From contig DEFE01000004.1 of assembly GCA_002350625.1 (NCBI GenBank), positions 18,780-82,779 on the forward strand: a DNA stretch of 64,000 bases, in the 5' to 3' direction. This stretch comes from Lachnospiraceae bacterium UBA2860. Its GTDB lineage: Bacteria; Bacillota; Clostridia; Lachnospirales; Lachnospiraceae. The notes under the pieces were generated by a model that searched no databases, was not told the origin of the DNA, and was given only the letters and a program-made list of their open reading frames with translations. This document shows, piece after piece, positions 24,909 through 33,534 of the stretch; positions within the stretch are counted from its first letter, which is position 1; each line of letters begins with the position of its first letter. The position numbers were made by a program, and so were the translations under genes.

Positions 24909-27779
24909 TCACTTTTTCACGTGCACCTTCACCCGCGCGTACACGCCGTTCTGCGCGTACACGTAGATCACGGCGTCTCCGCGGCTCTTCGCCTTGATCT
25001 TCCCCTTCGCAGTCACCGAGGCGACTGCCTTGTTTGAGGAGGCATAGCGAAGCGCCTTGTACGTCTTTGCCTTGAGGCTTTTGTTCTTCATGACCGCCTC
25101 GGCGCGGATCTTCGCCGTCTGTCCCTTCTTCAGGGTCAGCTTCTTCGCGCTCCGGATCTTCACGGACTTCGCGTTCGTGTAATCGCCGCCCTTTACGGCC
25201 GCGTAGATCACCGGCGATTTTGCGGTGACGACGCGCCTGTCCCCGTAGAGCGCATAGGCCTCCAGCTGATATTTTTCGTAAATGCCGGCCTTAAGCTTCT
25301 TGTGCTTATAGGACCTGGCGGTTCGCGCGAAGTCCTTCAGCTTCTTCAGCTTCCCGCCGCTCTTCGCGGCGTAGAGCGTGAACCCGGACAGCGTGCCTGC
25401 CGGCTTCGCCCACTTGAGGGAGATCTGTCCCTTCACCGTGCTCACGGCGCGCAGCTTAAGCGGCGCATAGGAGGTCCCGGTCACGGACGCGGGCACCTCT
25501 TCCGCTTTTTTCTCCGGCGCCGCTTCAGGCGTCTTCTCCGGCTCTTTCTCCGGCGTCGTTTCCGGTTCTTTTTCCGGATTCTTCTCCGGCTCTTTTTCCG
25601 GCTCCGGCGCATCCTTCGTGAAGACGCGGATCAGCGCGTTGCCGGCCGCGGCTCCGCTTAAGTAAAAGCGCTGCGGGTCCATCGGATAGTCCTTCAGGTC
25701 GACCCAGCCGTCATCCGTCAGAATATAGCTCCGGCCCGCCTCGTTCTCCTCCGTGACGTAGACATACTCCCCATAGAAGGGATCGGTCCCGCCGTACTCG
25801 AAAGGCGTGTACGGCGTCCCCTTCGGGCCCGTGATCGTGACGACGACGGAGAAGGATTTCCCCGCCGGGATGGTCACTTCTTCGCTCAGCGGCAGCAGGT
25901 GGTACCCCGCCCACCTGACGTCCGTCTCCTCCGTTAAGAGGCGGGAGCCATCGGCGGGATCTGCGGCCCCGTCACCAAGCAGGTACACGTCGGCCTTCAC
26001 ATGGCTCATCGCCTCACAGGTGAAGACGCCGATGCGCGTGAGCGCCTGCGCTTCGGAGAACGTGAAGACATTGGCCTCCGTGCCGCTCTTTTCCGACTCC
26101 CCCGTGCTTGTGCAGTTCGACATGCCGAGGTAGTCATACTGTGTCTTTGTCTCTCCCGCACTTGCGCTGCGCTCCTCCGCGCGCACCGACGTCGGGCTGT
26201 GGTAGACTCTGTCGTAGTAGGACAGGTAGAACACGCCGTCCTCGTCAAAGGCGTAGGCTTCCGCATAGATCAGCCGCGCGCGGAGGTCGACCGTCACGGC
26301 CTCCTCCGGCACGTCCGCGTGAAGCGGATCGCTCAGGTAGCTTTCCTTCCAGGTCTCGAAGTCCTTCTCCGCCCGCGCCTCGCAGGTCTCCTTGTAGTCC
26401 TCCTCATAGTTGCCCCAGCTGTTCAGGCAGAGCCAGGCGCCGTCGCCCTCAGGCTCGCTCGTAAAGGACGAGGCCGGAAAGCTGTCGTCCCAGCCGATGA
26501 TGGCGATCTGGTGCGTCGAGTTCTTACTTCCGTCGCTCACATAGACGGAGTCATGCGCCTTGCTGATATAGGCCGAGGACTTGTTGTCGTAATAGATATC
26601 CGCGGCGACCGCGCGCCCGGAGGCAAGCGACTCCTTGATCGCGAGCACCGCGTTCGCATCGTGTCCCTTCCAGTTCCAGTCCGCGTCATAGAGATTCGGC
26701 TCGGGCAGGAATTCGACGTCTGTCACCAGGTGGTCCGCCATGAGGGACGCGTCGTCAAACGCGGCGTCCGTGTAGCTGCCCGCGGCGGCGCTGATCGCTT
26801 CCTCCGTGACGGGGATCGGCGGCAGCGCGTCCTCCCGCGCCGGCCCCGGCGCGCTCGTCAGGAGCTGCGCGGCCTCAAGCGTCGTCCCGCCCGCGCGGAA
26901 GGGATTGATCAGTTCTCCGCTGCCCGGGGACGTGTACTCGAGGGCACCCTCCCCGTACAGCTCGCTGTGCGCGAAGTAGGCCAGATATCCCTCCGAGTCG
27001 TCGATGCCCGACACGGCTGTTCCCCGCATCGCGGCCGCGGCGGACTCCTCCGCCTCCGTCATCGCGTAAGCCCAGCAGCTGCCGTTCTTTTTCTGGTTCT
27101 TCGCCTTCTTCACGTAGGAGACGGCGCTCCCCGTGCCGGGATCCACCTTCCTTAAGTCAAAGGCCTCCGGCAGGTCACCCGCGCCGACAAGCACCTCGTC
27201 TCCCGAAAGAGACGGAAAATCTGCCGCGAGCGCTTCCTCAGCGCCGATATTGACGCCGCGCAGAACCCTGCTTTTCTTTTTCACGCGGCTTACGCGGAAG
27301 TCGGACAGCGTCTCCTCCGCCAGAAGCTCCGCCTCGGCGCGCTCCTCCATGAGCACCTCTTCAAAGGTCCTCTCCTTCGCGTCTTCTTCAGGGGCCGCGG
27401 CCGCTTCGTCCGGAAGCGTCTCCCCTTCCGTCAGATATGCCTCTTCCTCCTCCAGGTCGTCGAGCAGCTCTTCCTCTTCGGCCTCTTCGACAAAATTAAG
27501 ATCCTCCGCCGCATAGGCCGCTTCGTCGTCGGATTCCCATCCGTCCTCCGCGAAGGCCGCCTCCGCGTCCTCCGCATAGAGAAGCTCTTCGCCGCCCGTC
27601 CCGTCTTCGGCGGCCGGAAGGAAGTCCTCTTCTTCGCCGCCGAAAAAAACCTCCTCCGCGGCGCCATCTTCCGCCTGAATCATATCTTCAGACGCCGAAA
27701 GCGGTGTCGCTCCCGGGACGATCAGTCCGAGAAGCAGCACCGTGCTCAGCCATATCGATGTGATCTTCTTCAGCCTCAT
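24909..27779 (-). CDS. Secreted papain-family (C1A) cysteine protease with FN3 and Big_2 domains
   Basis: Exported multidomain protein of 956 residues. Signal peptide 1-29; a very acidic stretch (30-150, mostly Glu/Asp/Ala); then a C1A peptidase domain (about 203-460) with oxyanion Gln229, Cys235 in NGSCWAY, His423 in STHQIAIIGWDD and Asn453 in LCLNSWGN. A lectin-like C1-associated domain follows (about 540-710), then a Pro-Glu-Lys linker (725-760), an FN3-like domain (about 770-860) and a Big_2-like end. No LPXTG or other wall anchor is seen. It lies between the LCP gene (59 bp) and the initiating transferase (58 bp), so it appears to be expressed with the glycan locus. All catalytic residues are present; the target is unknown. 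Confidence 0.85.
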   Translation of the reverse strand: MRLKKITSIWLSTVLLLGLIVPGATPLSASEDMIQAEDGAAEEVFFGGEEEDFLPAAEDGTGGEELLYAEDAEAAFAEDGWESDDEAAYAAEDLNFVEEAEEEELLDDLEEEEAYLTEGETLPDEAAAAPEEDAKERTFEEVLMEERAEAELLAEETLSDFRVSRVKKKSRVLRGVNIGAEEALAADFPSLSGDEVLVGAGDLPEAFDLRKVDPGTGSAVSYVKKAKNQKKNGSCWAYAMTEAEESAAAAMRGTAVSGIDDSEGYLAYFAHSELYGEGALEYTSPGSGELINPFRAGGTTLEAAQLLTSAPGPAREDALPPIPVTEEAISAAAGSYTDAAFDDASLMADHLVTDVEFLPEPNLYDADWNWKGHDANAVLAIKESLASGRAVAADIYYDNKSSAYISKAHDSVYVSDGSKNSTHQIAIIGWDDSFPASSFTSEPEGDGAWLCLNSWGNYEEDYKETCEARAEKDFETWKESYLSDPLHADVPEEAVTVDLRARLIYAEAYAFDEDGVFYLSYYDRVYHSPTSVRAEERSASAGETKTQYDYLGMSNCTSTGESEKSGTEANVFTFSEAQALTRIGVFTCEAMSHVKADVYLLGDGAADPADGSRLLTEETDVRWAGYHLLPLSEEVTIPAGKSFSVVVTITGPKGTPYTPFEYGGTDPFYGEYVYVTEENEAGRSYILTDDGWVDLKDYPMDPQRFYLSGAAAGNALIRVFTKDAPEPEKEPEKNPEKEPETTPEKEPEKTPEAAPEKKAEEVPASVTGTSYAPLKLRAVSTVKGQISLKWAKPAGTLSGFTLYAAKSGGKLKKLKDFARTARSYKHKKLKAGIYEKYQLEAYALYGDRRVVTAKSPVIYAAVKGGDYTNAKSVKIRSAKKLTLKKGQTAKIRAEAVMKNKSLKAKTYKALRYASSNKAVASVTAKGKIKAKSRGDAVIYVYAQNGVYARVKVHVKK

Positions 27780-27838
27780 ACCTTAAACCCGTTCTTACGA
27801 TCCATGCCGGCTGCCGCAAGCGCTGCGCTTCCGTGCGC

Positions 27839-28930
27839 TCACGATCCGTAGATCGTCTCCAAGAGGCGCGCCTTCGTCGCCTCCATGTCGGGGATGAGGA
27901 TCTCATTTTCACTGGAAAAAAGGCCGTCGTAGGGCACGCGGTCCTCATCGCTTTCATAGCGCAGAATCTGCGGAACCTGTACGAGCAGCGAAAGAAGCGT
28001 CGCCGCACTGATGTTGTGCGTAAGCGTCGGAAGCACCTTCACCGCAAATTCGCCGAACTCCGTGATGCCCATGTTCCTGATCCTGCCCATGATCTTCGTC
28101 ATCACGGTCCGCTGCCGCTCCGTGCGCTCATAGTCGTTATTGCCGACAAAGCGCAGCCGCGAGTAGGCCGTCGCCTGATAGCCGTCGCACAGACAGGTGC
28201 CGCCGCCGGAAAAATAGTGCGGTTCCGGGTCGTCGCCGATCAGCGAGGCCATGTCGCGGATCAGGCCGTTGGCGTAATCCGCCTCCTCGTCCGTCACCTC
28301 GAGCTGCACGCCGCCGATCGCGTCGATGAGTCCGATAAGACCCGCGAAATCCACGCTGACGTAATTGTCAATCGGGACGCCGTAGTTTTCTTCGATCGTC
28401 GTCACGAGCAGCGGGCAGCCGCCGCGCGCGCAGGCTGCGTTCAGCTTCGATACGCCGTATCCGGGAATGTCCGCGTAGAGATCCCGCATGAATGAGATCA
28501 TGTGGATCTTCTTCTGCTTCTTGTTCACGCTGATGAGAATCATGGCGTCGGAATTGCCCGTCCAGGACTTGTCCCGCCTATCCACGCCGACGAGCAGCAG
28601 GTTGTAGACGTCTTTATCCTGTGCGGCTGCCGCCGTCCCTCCGTCTTTGCCGTCCCCGCCGAGCACGGCGTTTACTACGTCCTCGATCCCGCCGCTTATG
28701 TCCGTGCTCATCGCGCGTATGGCCGTGTCCTCCGTCAGGTCGCGCATGACCTGCGTGTCGCTGACGTAGTTGGACAGATTGTAGTAGCGCATGTACACGA
28801 CGGCCAGCGCGGCGAGCCCCGCGGCCAGAAGAAGCAGCACGATCAAAAGTGCGATAAGGCCCTTGTTTCTCTCTTTTTTGCGCGTGTGAAGCTGCCTGTG
28901 GCGCTCATTCCCCCCGTTGTAAGCAGACAT
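27839..28930 (-). CDS. LytR-CpsA-Psr (LCP) family glycopolymer ligase
   Basis: Membrane-anchored enzyme that joins undecaprenyl-linked glycopolymers to peptidoglycan outside the cell. A basic N-terminus precedes one helix (about 25-47). The LCP domain follows (about 107-360) with LLLVGVDRRD, the conserved Asp/Arg set in SDAMILISVN and ISFMRDLYADIPG, KLNAACARGG and YSRLRFVGNNDYERTERQR, the last with the phosphate-binding arginines. It is the first gene of the minus-strand locus, with a strong promoter just upstream, so attachment of the polymer to the wall is the likely end point of the pathway. Length (363) is normal. Confidence 0.92.
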   Translation of the reverse strand: MSAYNGGNERHRQLHTRKKERNKGLIALLIVLLLLAAGLAALAVVYMRYYNLSNYVSDTQVMRDLTEDTAIRAMSTDISGGIEDVVNAVLGGDGKDGGTAAAAQDKDVYNLLLVGVDRRDKSWTGNSDAMILISVNKKQKKIHMISFMRDLYADIPGYGVSKLNAACARGGCPLLVTTIEENYGVPIDNYVSVDFAGLIGLIDAIGGVQLEVTDEEADYANGLIRDMASLIGDDPEPHYFSGGGTCLCDGYQATAYSRLRFVGNNDYERTERQRTVMTKIMGRIRNMGITEFGEFAVKVLPTLTHNISAATLLSLLVQVPQILRYESDEDRVPYDGLFSSENEILIPDMEATKARLLETIYGS

Positions 28931-29026
28931 TTAGTTTTCCCCCTTATTAAGAACCGGGCCGCCTGACGTCTTTCCCCCCGCGTCAGCCGCCGGTTTTCCG
29001 CATATTATTGCGGCTCCCCGCCCTCA

Positions 29027-29055
29027 ATTGTACTCAAATCGTCAAGTTACGTCAA
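29027..29055 (-). promoter_or_regulatory. Sigma-A promoter of the polysaccharide locus (LCP gene)
   Basis: On the minus strand TTGACG (29050-29055), a 17-bp spacer and TACAAT (29027-29032) form a near-consensus promoter. A second TTGACG lies 10 bp downstream of the first. The -35 touches the stop codon of the upstream GTPase-NYN gene (29056). The leader of about 90 bases can fold: arms near 28985-28997 and 28943-28966 pair through AACCGG/CCGGTT and CTGACG/CGTCAG, with no T run after. Confidence 0.75.
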
Positions 29056-31746
29056 TCAAATTCCCCCGCGGGCACTCACGCGGTCGATCTCTTCCCTGAG
29101 ATTTCCGGCCGACAGCCGGAGCGCGCCGAGCCGCATGACCGTGAGCTGCTCCAGGCCGTCCGAGGTGGCGACGGTGATGCGGAAGTTCTTGATTTCTTCG
29201 TGCACCTCCCGCTCGATATAGGCGTCTGCCGTCTCTCCCCGTTTTGTGAAGACGACTTCTATGTTCTGATACTGCGAGACGACCGCCGGGGTGTGGTCCG
29301 CCCGGTAGGCGTCGAAGACCACCTTCAGCCGCTGCCCCGTGTATCCCTGGTAGTTGCTCAGGATGTCAAGAAGCTTCCCCCGGGCCCCGTCGACGCTCGC
29401 CCCTGCCAGGTCTCTGAGGTCTTCCCACTGATAGATGATGTTGTAGCCGTCGACGATCAGGTACTCCCCGCGCGTATCCTTCTTCGGATAGATCGGATTT
29501 CCCTGCTTGTCGTACTTCTGCCGGATCTCCGGGTACTTTTCGCCCTTTGCGCCGTGCCCCCTGCCGCCGGGGCGGCTGTCCTTCTGCTTCTCTGCGCCGA
29601 TCCGGACGCCGTCACGGTCCATGCCGAATTCCCTTCGATAGATGCTGAGAAGCTCGGCGTCCTCACTTTCCGGCACGCCGGATGCGGCGCCGCCGTGCCG
29701 CGTCTTTCTGGCCTCCTGCGTATAAGCGGCCGCTTCCTCTTCCTCCGTCGGCAGGAGCCCGTGCGCCGTGAGCACGTCCCGCACCTTCTGAAGAGAGGCT
29801 CTGGGGATTTCACAGTGCGCGTGCTGCGGCACCTCATCCCAGGGCACGAGGTATCCCGCCCCGTGCGCGCAGAAGACGGATCCGGACGGATTCTGTCCGT
29901 CAGCGAGCGGATCGTAGCCGGACGCACTGATCACCTCTTCCGCCTCCTTTAAGACGGCGTAGCCGGCCATCTCAAGGGAGAGGCTTCCCGTCCCCTTCGT
30001 GTAGGCGCTGACCTCCGTCACGTAAGATCCGATCCGGGAGACAGGGACGATTCCCTCCACGTGCGCGCGGTCGCCATTTACGTCCGGCGCCTCCGTCTCC
30101 GCCCGCATCCGGCTGAGATCGGAAAGCGCCCTGCCGAGCCGGTCCGCCGGGATGTCGAGCGCGAAGCGGTACATCGGCTCGAGGAGCACGGACGAGGCCT
30201 CCATGAGGCCCTGCCGGATCGCGCGGTACGTCGCTTCCCGGAAGTCGCCGCCCTCCGTGTGCTTCAGGTGCGCGCGGCCGGTGAGAAGCGTGACCTTCAG
30301 GTCGGTGACCGGCGCGCCCGTGAGCACGCCGGGGTGTTCTCTCTCGAGCACATGCGTGAGGATGAGCCGCTGCCAGTTGAGGTCCAGTACATCCTCGCTG
30401 CACACGCTTGAGACGGTGATGCCGCTGCCTCTCTCCCCGGGCTCAAGGAGCAGCTGGACTTCCGCGTAATGCCGGAGCGGCTCGAAGTGGCCGATGCCGA
30501 TCACGGGAGAGAGGATCGTCTCTTTATACAAAATGGTCTCGGGGCCGAAGGTCACCTTCTGGCCGAAGCGCTCTTCAATCACTCTCGTCAGCACTTCGAT
30601 CTGCACCTCGCCCATGACCGAGACGCGGATTTCTTTCGCCGTCTCATTAAAGGACAGATGCAGCGCCGGGTCCTCTTCCTCGAGGACGGCGAGTTTTCTG
30701 AAGAAGGCCGGGGCGCTGATATCCGGCGGCAGCTGCATCGACCGCGCCATCACCGCCGCAAGGCTCGGGCGGATGACGCCCTCTTCGGCGCCGAGGCCCT
30801 CTCCCATCTTCGTTCCCGTAAGGCCGGTCACGGCGCAGATCTCTCCTGCCGAGACCGCCTCGGCCAGTTCGTATTTCTCGCCCGAATAGAGGCGGATCTG
30901 GTCCGCCTTTTCTGTCGTCGACCGGTACGTCACGGGGTCCTTGACCCTAAGCGTCCCGCCGGTGACTTTAAGATAGGTGAGCCGGCTGCCGGCCGCGTCG
31001 CGCCCGATCTTGTAGACCCGCCCGGCGAAGGACGCGTCCGCGCGGTCCGCGCCCGGATGTCTCTCCGCATATCCGAGGGTATAGCGCGAAAGCGCTTCCA
31101 GAAGCTCCTTCACGCCATCCGTCTTAAGCGCGGATCCGCTTAAGACCGGGAAGACCGCCCGCTCCGCGATCGCCTTTTTGACCGACAGATCCGAGATGCT
31201 TCCCGTCTCGGAGAATTCCTCGAGCAGCGCGTCGCTGCACAGGGCGAGCTCCTCCGTGAGCGCCGCCCGGGGAACGGCGAAATCCAGGCAGTTTTCCGAC
31301 AGCGCTTCCTTCAGTTCGCGGAGGACCCGGCTCCTGTCCGCCCCCTCGAGATCCATCTTATTGATGAAGAAAAAGACCGGGACCTTATACCTGCGGAGCA
31401 GCGAAAAAAGCGTCCTCGTGTGCCCCTGCACGCCGTCCGTCCCGCTGACGACAAGCACGGCGTAGTCCAGCACCTGGAGCGTCCGCTCCGTCTCCGCGGA
31501 GAAATCGACGTGGCCCGGCGTATCGAGGAGCGTGACTTCCATGTCGCCGAAAGTGAAGCGAGCCATTTTCGAAAAAATGGTAATGCCGCGGTCCCGCTCG
31601 ATCGCGTCCGTGTCGAGAAAGGTGTCGCCGTGGTCTACCCGCCCCTGCGCGCGCAGGCGTCCGCTTAAGAAAAGCATCGCTTCGCTCAGCGTCGTCTTTC
31701 CCGCGTCGACATGCGCCAGTATTCCGATGGCCCGTTTCTCTCCCAT
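29056..31746 (-). CDS. TetM/EF-G-like ribosomal GTPase fused to a NYN (YacP/Rae1-like) nuclease domain
   Basis: Cytoplasmic translational GTPase of 896 residues. The N-terminal part matches the ribosomal-protection (TetM/TetO) group: GILAHVDAGKTTLSEAMLF (P-loop, 8-26), RGITI (switch I), DTPGHVDF (G3), NKMD (G4), then the EF-G-like domains II-V to about 650. A charged linker leads to a C-terminal NYN domain (759-896) like YacP/Rae1, with the acidic set D766 (VDGYNII), D812, D841 and D863. TetM itself has about 640 residues and no such domain. Rae1 is known to cut mRNA in the ribosomal A site, the site TetM-like factors enter. Tetracycline resistance cannot be assumed. SD AGAGGA precedes the ATG; a TATAAT lies at 31789-31794. 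Confidence 0.88.
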   Translation of the reverse strand: MGEKRAIGILAHVDAGKTTLSEAMLFLSGRLRAQGRVDHGDTFLDTDAIERDRGITIFSKMARFTFGDMEVTLLDTPGHVDFSAETERTLQVLDYAVLVVSGTDGVQGHTRTLFSLLRRYKVPVFFFINKMDLEGADRSRVLRELKEALSENCLDFAVPRAALTEELALCSDALLEEFSETGSISDLSVKKAIAERAVFPVLSGSALKTDGVKELLEALSRYTLGYAERHPGADRADASFAGRVYKIGRDAAGSRLTYLKVTGGTLRVKDPVTYRSTTEKADQIRLYSGEKYELAEAVSAGEICAVTGLTGTKMGEGLGAEEGVIRPSLAAVMARSMQLPPDISAPAFFRKLAVLEEEDPALHLSFNETAKEIRVSVMGEVQIEVLTRVIEERFGQKVTFGPETILYKETILSPVIGIGHFEPLRHYAEVQLLLEPGERGSGITVSSVCSEDVLDLNWQRLILTHVLEREHPGVLTGAPVTDLKVTLLTGRAHLKHTEGGDFREATYRAIRQGLMEASSVLLEPMYRFALDIPADRLGRALSDLSRMRAETEAPDVNGDRAHVEGIVPVSRIGSYVTEVSAYTKGTGSLSLEMAGYAVLKEAEEVISASGYDPLADGQNPSGSVFCAHGAGYLVPWDEVPQHAHCEIPRASLQKVRDVLTAHGLLPTEEEEAAAYTQEARKTRHGGAASGVPESEDAELLSIYRREFGMDRDGVRIGAEKQKDSRPGGRGHGAKGEKYPEIRQKYDKQGNPIYPKKDTRGEYLIVDGYNIIYQWEDLRDLAGASVDGARGKLLDILSNYQGYTGQRLKVVFDAYRADHTPAVVSQYQNIEVVFTKRGETADAYIEREVHEEIKNFRITVATSDGLEQLTVMRLGALRLSAGNLREEIDRVSARGGI

Positions 31747-31788
31747 TGCCTGTTCCTCTTATTTCTTTCTGCTTTCTTTACCGCCTCC

Positions 31789-31794
31789 ATTATA
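31789..31794 (-). promoter_or_regulatory. Possible -10 of the GTPase-NYN gene
   Basis: TATAAT on the minus strand, about 45 bp before the start codon. No good -35 is seen at 16-18 bp. Confidence 0.35.
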
Positions 31795-31850
31795 TGGGAT
31801 AATGACCGGCGGGGCAAACGCTATGAGGCGCAGGGAAATATGTTCACATT

Positions 31851-31869
31851 TTGTGACATGGTTGTGACA
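31851..31869 (+). promoter_or_regulatory. Two TTGTGACA direct repeats 11 bp apart upstream of the PepSY gene
   Basis: TTGTGACA occurs at 31851-31858 and again at 31862-31869. The 11-bp step (one helical turn) is typical of OmpR/PhoB-family response-regulator boxes. A likely -10, TATGAT, sits at 31880-31885, so the repeats cover the -35 region, the layout of an activator site. No response regulator gene is in the window. Confidence 0.4.
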
Positions 31870-31963
31870 AATACCGGTGTATGATGAGACTCATAAAACA
31901 ACGAGCTGCTTAAGAGCGGCACACAAAAAAGAGCCGGGAGTGAACCGGCAGGAGGATAAAATC

Positions 31964-32542
31964 ATGAAGAAAGCTATCGTCACTCTCTCAATCATCGCAG
32001 GAATCATGGCAGCAGCCACCACCGTCAGCGCAGCTACGATCACTTTTGAGGACGCGCAGAAGAAAGCGCTTGAGGCAGCGAACCTCAAAGAAGACCAGGT
32101 CATCTTTAAGCAGGCTGAAACAGACACGGATGACGGCAGACAGATCTACGAGGTCGGCTTCATCGTCCCCGGCGAAGTCAAGTATGAGTTCGACATCGAC
32201 ATGAACACGGGCGCGATCTGCGAGCAGGATATCGATCTGTGGGAAGCGGACGACGACATGGAATATGCGGACCTCATCAAGGCGGCCGGAAACGCCGTGG
32301 CAGCTGCGGCGCCCAAGGAAGCGATCGAAGGAGAGATCACCGAGCTTCAGGCCAGGATGATTGCCCTCGCGGATTCCGGTTTCAAGGCGGATGAAGTGAC
32401 CTTCACGAAATGCAGGCGCGATCTGGACGACGGCGTCTGGCAGTATGAAATCGAGCTGAAGCTTGCCGACGGCACGGAATATGATTACGAGCTCAAGGCA
32501 GCTGACGGCACGATCATGGACAAGGATGTCGATAACGACTGA
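31964..32542 (+). CDS. Exported PepSY-domain protein
   Basis: Secreted protein of 192 residues with a signal peptide (1-24, ending TVSAA). Two PepSY-type repeats follow (about 27-90 and 118-190), each with the pattern of a helix rich in Ala/Leu then DDGRQIYEVGF or DDGVWQYEIEL strands and a final D-x-T/G turn. PepSY proteins often inhibit proteases or act near sensor kinases at the cell surface; the partner here is unknown. The start at 31964 has GGAGG 8 bp upstream; an in-frame ATG at 31877 lacks an SD. Possible control by the direct repeats upstream. A palindromic terminator follows 20 bp after the stop. Confidence 0.85.
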   Translation: MKKAIVTLSIIAGIMAAATTVSAATITFEDAQKKALEAANLKEDQVIFKQAETDTDDGRQIYEVGFIVPGEVKYEFDIDMNTGAICEQDIDLWEADDDMEYADLIKAAGNAVAAAAPKEAIEGEITELQARMIALADSGFKADEVTFTKCRRDLDDGVWQYEIELKLADGTEYDYELKAADGTIMDKDVDND

Positions 32543-32561
32543 TATCCATCTTCCTTCTTTT

Positions 32562-32597
32562 CCTGACAGGGGGTCTGACCCCTTGTCAGGTTTTTTT
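32562..32597 (+). terminator. Terminator built from the GGGGTCTGACCCC palindrome (copy A)
   Basis: Positions 32562-32590 form a 14-bp near-perfect stem, CCTGACA on the outside and GGGGTC/GACCCC inside, followed by seven T. It ends the PepSY transcript; the T run overlaps the stop codon of the convergent nuclease gene (TAA at 32596-32598). It is the first of five related palindromes in the window. Confidence 0.8.
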
Positions 32598-33342
32598 ATG
32601 CGGCGAGCCGGCCCGGCCCGCTGCTTTCTCCCGTCACGTAATCAATTTCTATGCCCGGCTGCACGTTATAGCAGAAGACGCAGAAGCGAAGCCCGTCATC
32701 CTCCACGGACTGCGCCTCCATGAGCACGCCGGCGGCGATCAGGTCGCTGCCGCGGAACAGCGGGGTGACGCGGTAGAGGACGTGATGGCCCGTCCGCCGG
32801 ACGTAGCTGCCGACGGCATTTTCGTAGGGCAGCATCCCCTCGACGTTCATATAGCGGGTCCCCGTGATGAGATTGCGCTCGTTGGCGTTTTCGCCCGTGA
32901 GCTGGTAGCCGATCAGATGGCAGCGGTTAAAGAGGAACTCCCGGTCGATCCCTTCGTAGCGGGCGTTGTTCCAGCCGGAAGGGCGGATCGCGCGCACGTC
33001 CTCCCGCTCCTCCAAGGGCAGGGTCTCCGGGCCGACGCGCGCGAAAGCGCGCGTGCAGCGGCCGAGCGCGTCAAGAGGCCCGTAGTCCTCATCCGCTTCG
33101 GGGGGCTCCATGGAAAAGGGGACGCCGCCGTTGATCTCGACGGACGGTGCGCCTTCGTAGGGCGGCAGCTGCGCAAGCAGCTCCTCCTCATCCACTTCAA
33201 GCAGCACGAAGGCTGTGTCGTCTGTCTCTTTTCTGCCGAATTGCCAGGCGGCAGCCAGCAGACAGAGGAGCGCCGTAAGAAACACATAGACCGTTCTCAG
33301 CCGTATGCTTTTGTGCGATTTGTATCTTCTCTTCTTCTGCAT
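32596..33342 (-). CDS. Exported or membrane-anchored DNA/RNA non-specific endonuclease (EndA-like)
   Basis: Protein of 248 residues with an N-terminal hydrophobic anchor (about 17-33) and a nuclease domain (about 85-245) of the beta-beta-alpha-metal NUC family, DNA-entry nuclease type. The catalytic stretch reads FNRCHLIGYQLTGENANERN, with His142 as the general base and Asn157 binding the metal; NRCH replaces the DRGH seen in other members, as is usual in the EndA group. It would degrade DNA outside the cell for nutrition or uptake. No competence genes are nearby. It starts 192 bp from the divergent CDF gene. Confidence 0.85.
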   Translation of the reverse strand: MQKKRRYKSHKSIRLRTVYVFLTALLCLLAAAWQFGRKETDDTAFVLLEVDEEELLAQLPPYEGAPSVEINGGVPFSMEPPEADEDYGPLDALGRCTRAFARVGPETLPLEEREDVRAIRPSGWNNARYEGIDREFLFNRCHLIGYQLTGENANERNLITGTRYMNVEGMLPYENAVGSYVRRTGHHVLYRVTPLFRGSDLIAAGVLMEAQSVEDDGLRFCVFCYNVQPGIEIDYVTGESSGPGRLAA

Positions 33343-33425
33343 GGTTCCTATTTTACATCAGCTGTCCCCGCGGCCGCAATGACCCGGGCCGCGGCCGCTG
33401 CGCTCCCGGCCGCGAAAAACGACCG

Positions 33426-33454
33426 TTGATGTTCCCGGCGTGTCGGGCTACAAT
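33426..33454 (+). promoter_or_regulatory. Sigma-A promoter of the CDF transporter
   Basis: TTGATG (33426-33431), a 17-bp spacer and TACAAT (33449-33454). The leader is about 75 bases; nothing resembling a metal riboswitch was recognised in it. Confidence 0.65.
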
Positions 33455-33534
33455 AGAGCCTGTACGGAAAAATGAACACCGGTCGCAGATCAGAAACATC
33501 TGCGGTTAATCATAAAAAAAGGGGGTCAGCCTCC

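Noticed and set aside
26001..27155. 384-codon plus-strand frame opposite the papain-like protease
   Set aside because: The minus strand encodes all catalytic residues; the plus frame is Arg/Val-rich without domain features.
29056..31746. Tetracycline-resistance gene
   Set aside because: Although TetM-like, the C-terminal NYN domain and chromosomal context without mobile DNA argue against a standard resistance gene.
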